NCBI GenBank assembly: GCA_964480365.1
Contig: CAYZPM010000003.1
Span: 1-64,000, forward strand
Source of the DNA: CAIQPV01 sp964480365
GTDB taxonomy: Bacteria; Pseudomonadota; Gammaproteobacteria; Burkholderiales; Gallionellaceae
DNA: 64,000 nt
Direction: 5' to 3'
Made by a program: the position numbers and the translations under genes. Below the pieces are notes generated by a model. That model was not told where the DNA came from, ran no database searches, and saw only the letters and a program-made list of their open reading frames with translations. Of this stretch, positions 62,759 through 64,000 are shown piece after piece (positions within the stretch are counted from its first letter, which is position 1; the number at the start of each line of letters is the position of its first letter).

Positions 62759-63655
62759 TTATTCATAACCCAGCGACTTCAGGACTTGTGCATTGTCGGC
62801 CCAGCCGCTGCGCACCTTGATCCACACTTCGAGAAACACTTTGGCATTGAACATTTTTTCCATGTCCAGCCGCGCCTGCGTGGCAATTTCTTTCAGCTTG
62901 GCGCCGTTCTTGCCGATCAGCATGACTTTGTGCGCTTCCTTGTCCACTAGAATGGCGGCATGAATGCGACGCATGCCGCTGTCTTCCTGCTTGAACTGTT
63001 CGATTATCACGCTGACCGAGTAAGGCAACTCTTCGCCGGTGAAGCGGAATATTTTTTCGCGCAGTAACTCGGCGGCTAGAAAACGTTCGTTGCGGTCGGT
63101 GATTTCGTCGGCGGCATAGATGGGGTCTCCCAGCGGCAAATACTGGCGTATGGCTTCCACCAAGGTATCCAGTTGCTTGTCCAGCTTGGCGCTCACCGGC
63201 ACGATGGCGGCGAAATGAAACTCGGTGGCGAGGCCCTCAATAAATGGCAATAACTCGCTTTTGTCGACCATAACATCCACTTTGTTGATGACCAGAATCA
63301 CCGGCACGTCTTTAGGAAGCATTTTCAACACTTGCTGATCGCGCTCGTCATAGTGACGCGCTTCGAGCACGAACAGCACCACATTCACGTCGCGCATGCT
63401 GTTGGTCACCACACGGTTCATGCCGCGATTGAGCGCGTTCATGTGCTGTGTTTGGAAGCCGGGCGTGTCCACAAATACAAATTGGCTTTGCTCGTCGGTC
63501 AGGATGCCGGTGATGCGGTGGCGCGTGGTCTGCGCCTTACGCGAGGTGATGCTGATTTTTTGCCCGATCAGATGATTGAGCAGCGTGGACTTGCCCACGT
63601 TCGGGCGTCCTACGATGGCGATGAAGCCGCTATGAAATTGGATGTTATCGTTCAT
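62759..63655 (-). CDS. era: GTPase Era
   Basis: Essential GTPase that binds 16S rRNA during 30S ribosome assembly. G motifs are GRPNVGKST (G1), DTPGFQ (G3) and NKVD (G4); the C-terminal KH domain has LIGKNGAKLKEIATQARLDM. The length of 298 residues is normal. The start overlaps the rnc stop by 4 bases. Confidence 0.96.
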   Translation of the reverse strand: MNDNIQFHSGFIAIVGRPNVGKSTLLNHLIGQKISITSRKAQTTRHRITGILTDEQSQFVFVDTPGFQTQHMNALNRGMNRVVTNSMRDVNVVLFVLEARHYDERDQQVLKMLPKDVPVILVINKVDVMVDKSELLPFIEGLATEFHFAAIVPVSAKLDKQLDTLVEAIRQYLPLGDPIYAADEITDRNERFLAAELLREKIFRFTGEELPYSVSVIIEQFKQEDSGMRRIHAAILVDKEAHKVMLIGKNGAKLKEIATQARLDMEKMFNAKVFLEVWIKVRSGWADNAQVLKSLGYE

Positions 63656-64000
63656 GGTTTGGTATTGAGTTGTAAGTAGGCCACTTCGGCGGCGGCCTGT
63701 TCTGCAGCACGACGGCTAACGCCCTCGCCGCGCGTGGTAAGTTTTAGTTGTGCAATTTCACATTCGACCTGAAACAGTTGCGCGTGTGCCTCGCCCTGAG
63801 TGGCAATCACCGTGTATTTCGGCAATGCCAGCCGTTTGCCTTGCAGGTATTCCTGCAACAAGGTCTTGGCATCCTTGCCCAAAGTCTGCACATCGGCCTG
63901 CGCAATAAACGGCACGAACAGCCCGAGCACCACCTGTTGCGCCGCTGCGAAACCGGCATCCAGAAACACCGCACCGAACAAAGCCTCCAGCGCATCGGCC
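63652..64000 (-). CDS. rnc: Ribonuclease III, C-terminal part (cut by window edge)
   Basis: The frame is open to the window end and reads ADALEALFGAVFLDAGF, the conserved RNase III block, followed by a double-stranded RNA-binding domain (LLQEYLQGKRLALPKYTVI; RGEGVSRRAAEQAAAEVAYL). The N-terminal catalytic part lies outside the window. Heads the rnc-era-recO run. Confidence 0.92.
   Translation of the reverse strand, partial: ADALEALFGAVFLDAGFAAAQQVVLGLFVPFIAQADVQTLGKDAKTLLQEYLQGKRLALPKYTVIATQGEAHAQLFQVECEIAQLKLTTRGEGVSRRAAEQAAAEVAYLQLNTKP

Noticed and set aside
1..64000. CRISPR arrays, tRNA or rRNA genes, prophage
   Set aside because: No regularly spaced repeats, no tRNA or rRNA sequence and no phage structural genes seen on either strand.

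Overview
The window reads as a chromosomal segment of a betaproteobacterium, most likely a neutrophilic iron oxidiser of the Gallionellaceae (Sideroxydans/Gallionella type). The main reason is a decahaem/porin/NapC/monohaem cytochrome cluster (7.8-16.5 kb) of the kind described as mtoABCD/cymA in Sideroxydans lithotrophicus. The betaproteobacterial housekeeping genes and two PEP-CTERM proteins agree. The taxon is inferred from gene content only.

Layout. 0-5 kb: an Asn-rich PEP-CTERM surface protein, then a cellulose-synthase-like BcsA with a PilZ (c-di-GMP) domain, overlapping a BcsS-like outer-membrane protein. 5-7.6 kb: glycerophosphodiesterase and glycerol-3-phosphate dehydrogenase. 7.8-16.5 kb (minus strand): two monohaem cytochromes, then two tandem mtoA-mtoB pairs, then a tetrahaem NapC/CymA-type quinone-linked cytochrome; a NarX/NarL-like two-component system is divergent at 17-19.1 kb. 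Together these make a route for electrons between the cell surface and the quinone pool. 19-21 kb: arsR-arsC-acr3 arsenic resistance, then an NhaD antiporter. 23-32 kb: PbpG, a second PEP-CTERM protein, an Atm1-type ABC exporter, a DUF4124 protein and SMC. 32-45.9 kb: queF, acs, an unknown conserved protein, the B12-dependent ribonucleotide reductase nrdJ behind a strikingly structured leader, hpt, galU, ligA, zipA, a periplasmic binding lipoprotein and nagZ.

44.8-64 kb: the commonly conserved run rnc-era-recO-pdxJ-acpS-nagZ is present in order and orientation, but split. Between recO (62.0 kb) and pdxJ (47.2 kb) lies about 14.8 kb of accessory DNA. It holds a NarL regulator, a receiver-PAS-GGDEF protein, a PAS-LuxR protein, two large PAS-GGDEF-EAL proteins, a stand-alone PAS protein, broken GGDEF and EAL genes, IS110 and IS200/IS605 remnants, tiny membrane-protein genes, a truncated XRE regulator and an unknown Cys-cluster protein. 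A degraded second 3' end of acpS sits beside recO, marking the likely recombination scar.

Points that most deserve follow-up: the duplicated mtoAB conduit; the second monohaem cytochrome, which lacks any Met ligand candidate; a 27-nt motif shared between the nrdJ leader and the mtoD-like gene leader; the split operon with its acpS scar; and the small membrane ORFs in the island. Dispersed palindromic repeats (GTAGGG... and GTCATTCCCGC... families) are scattered through the window, and two of them supply the C-terminal codons of LigA and PdxJ.
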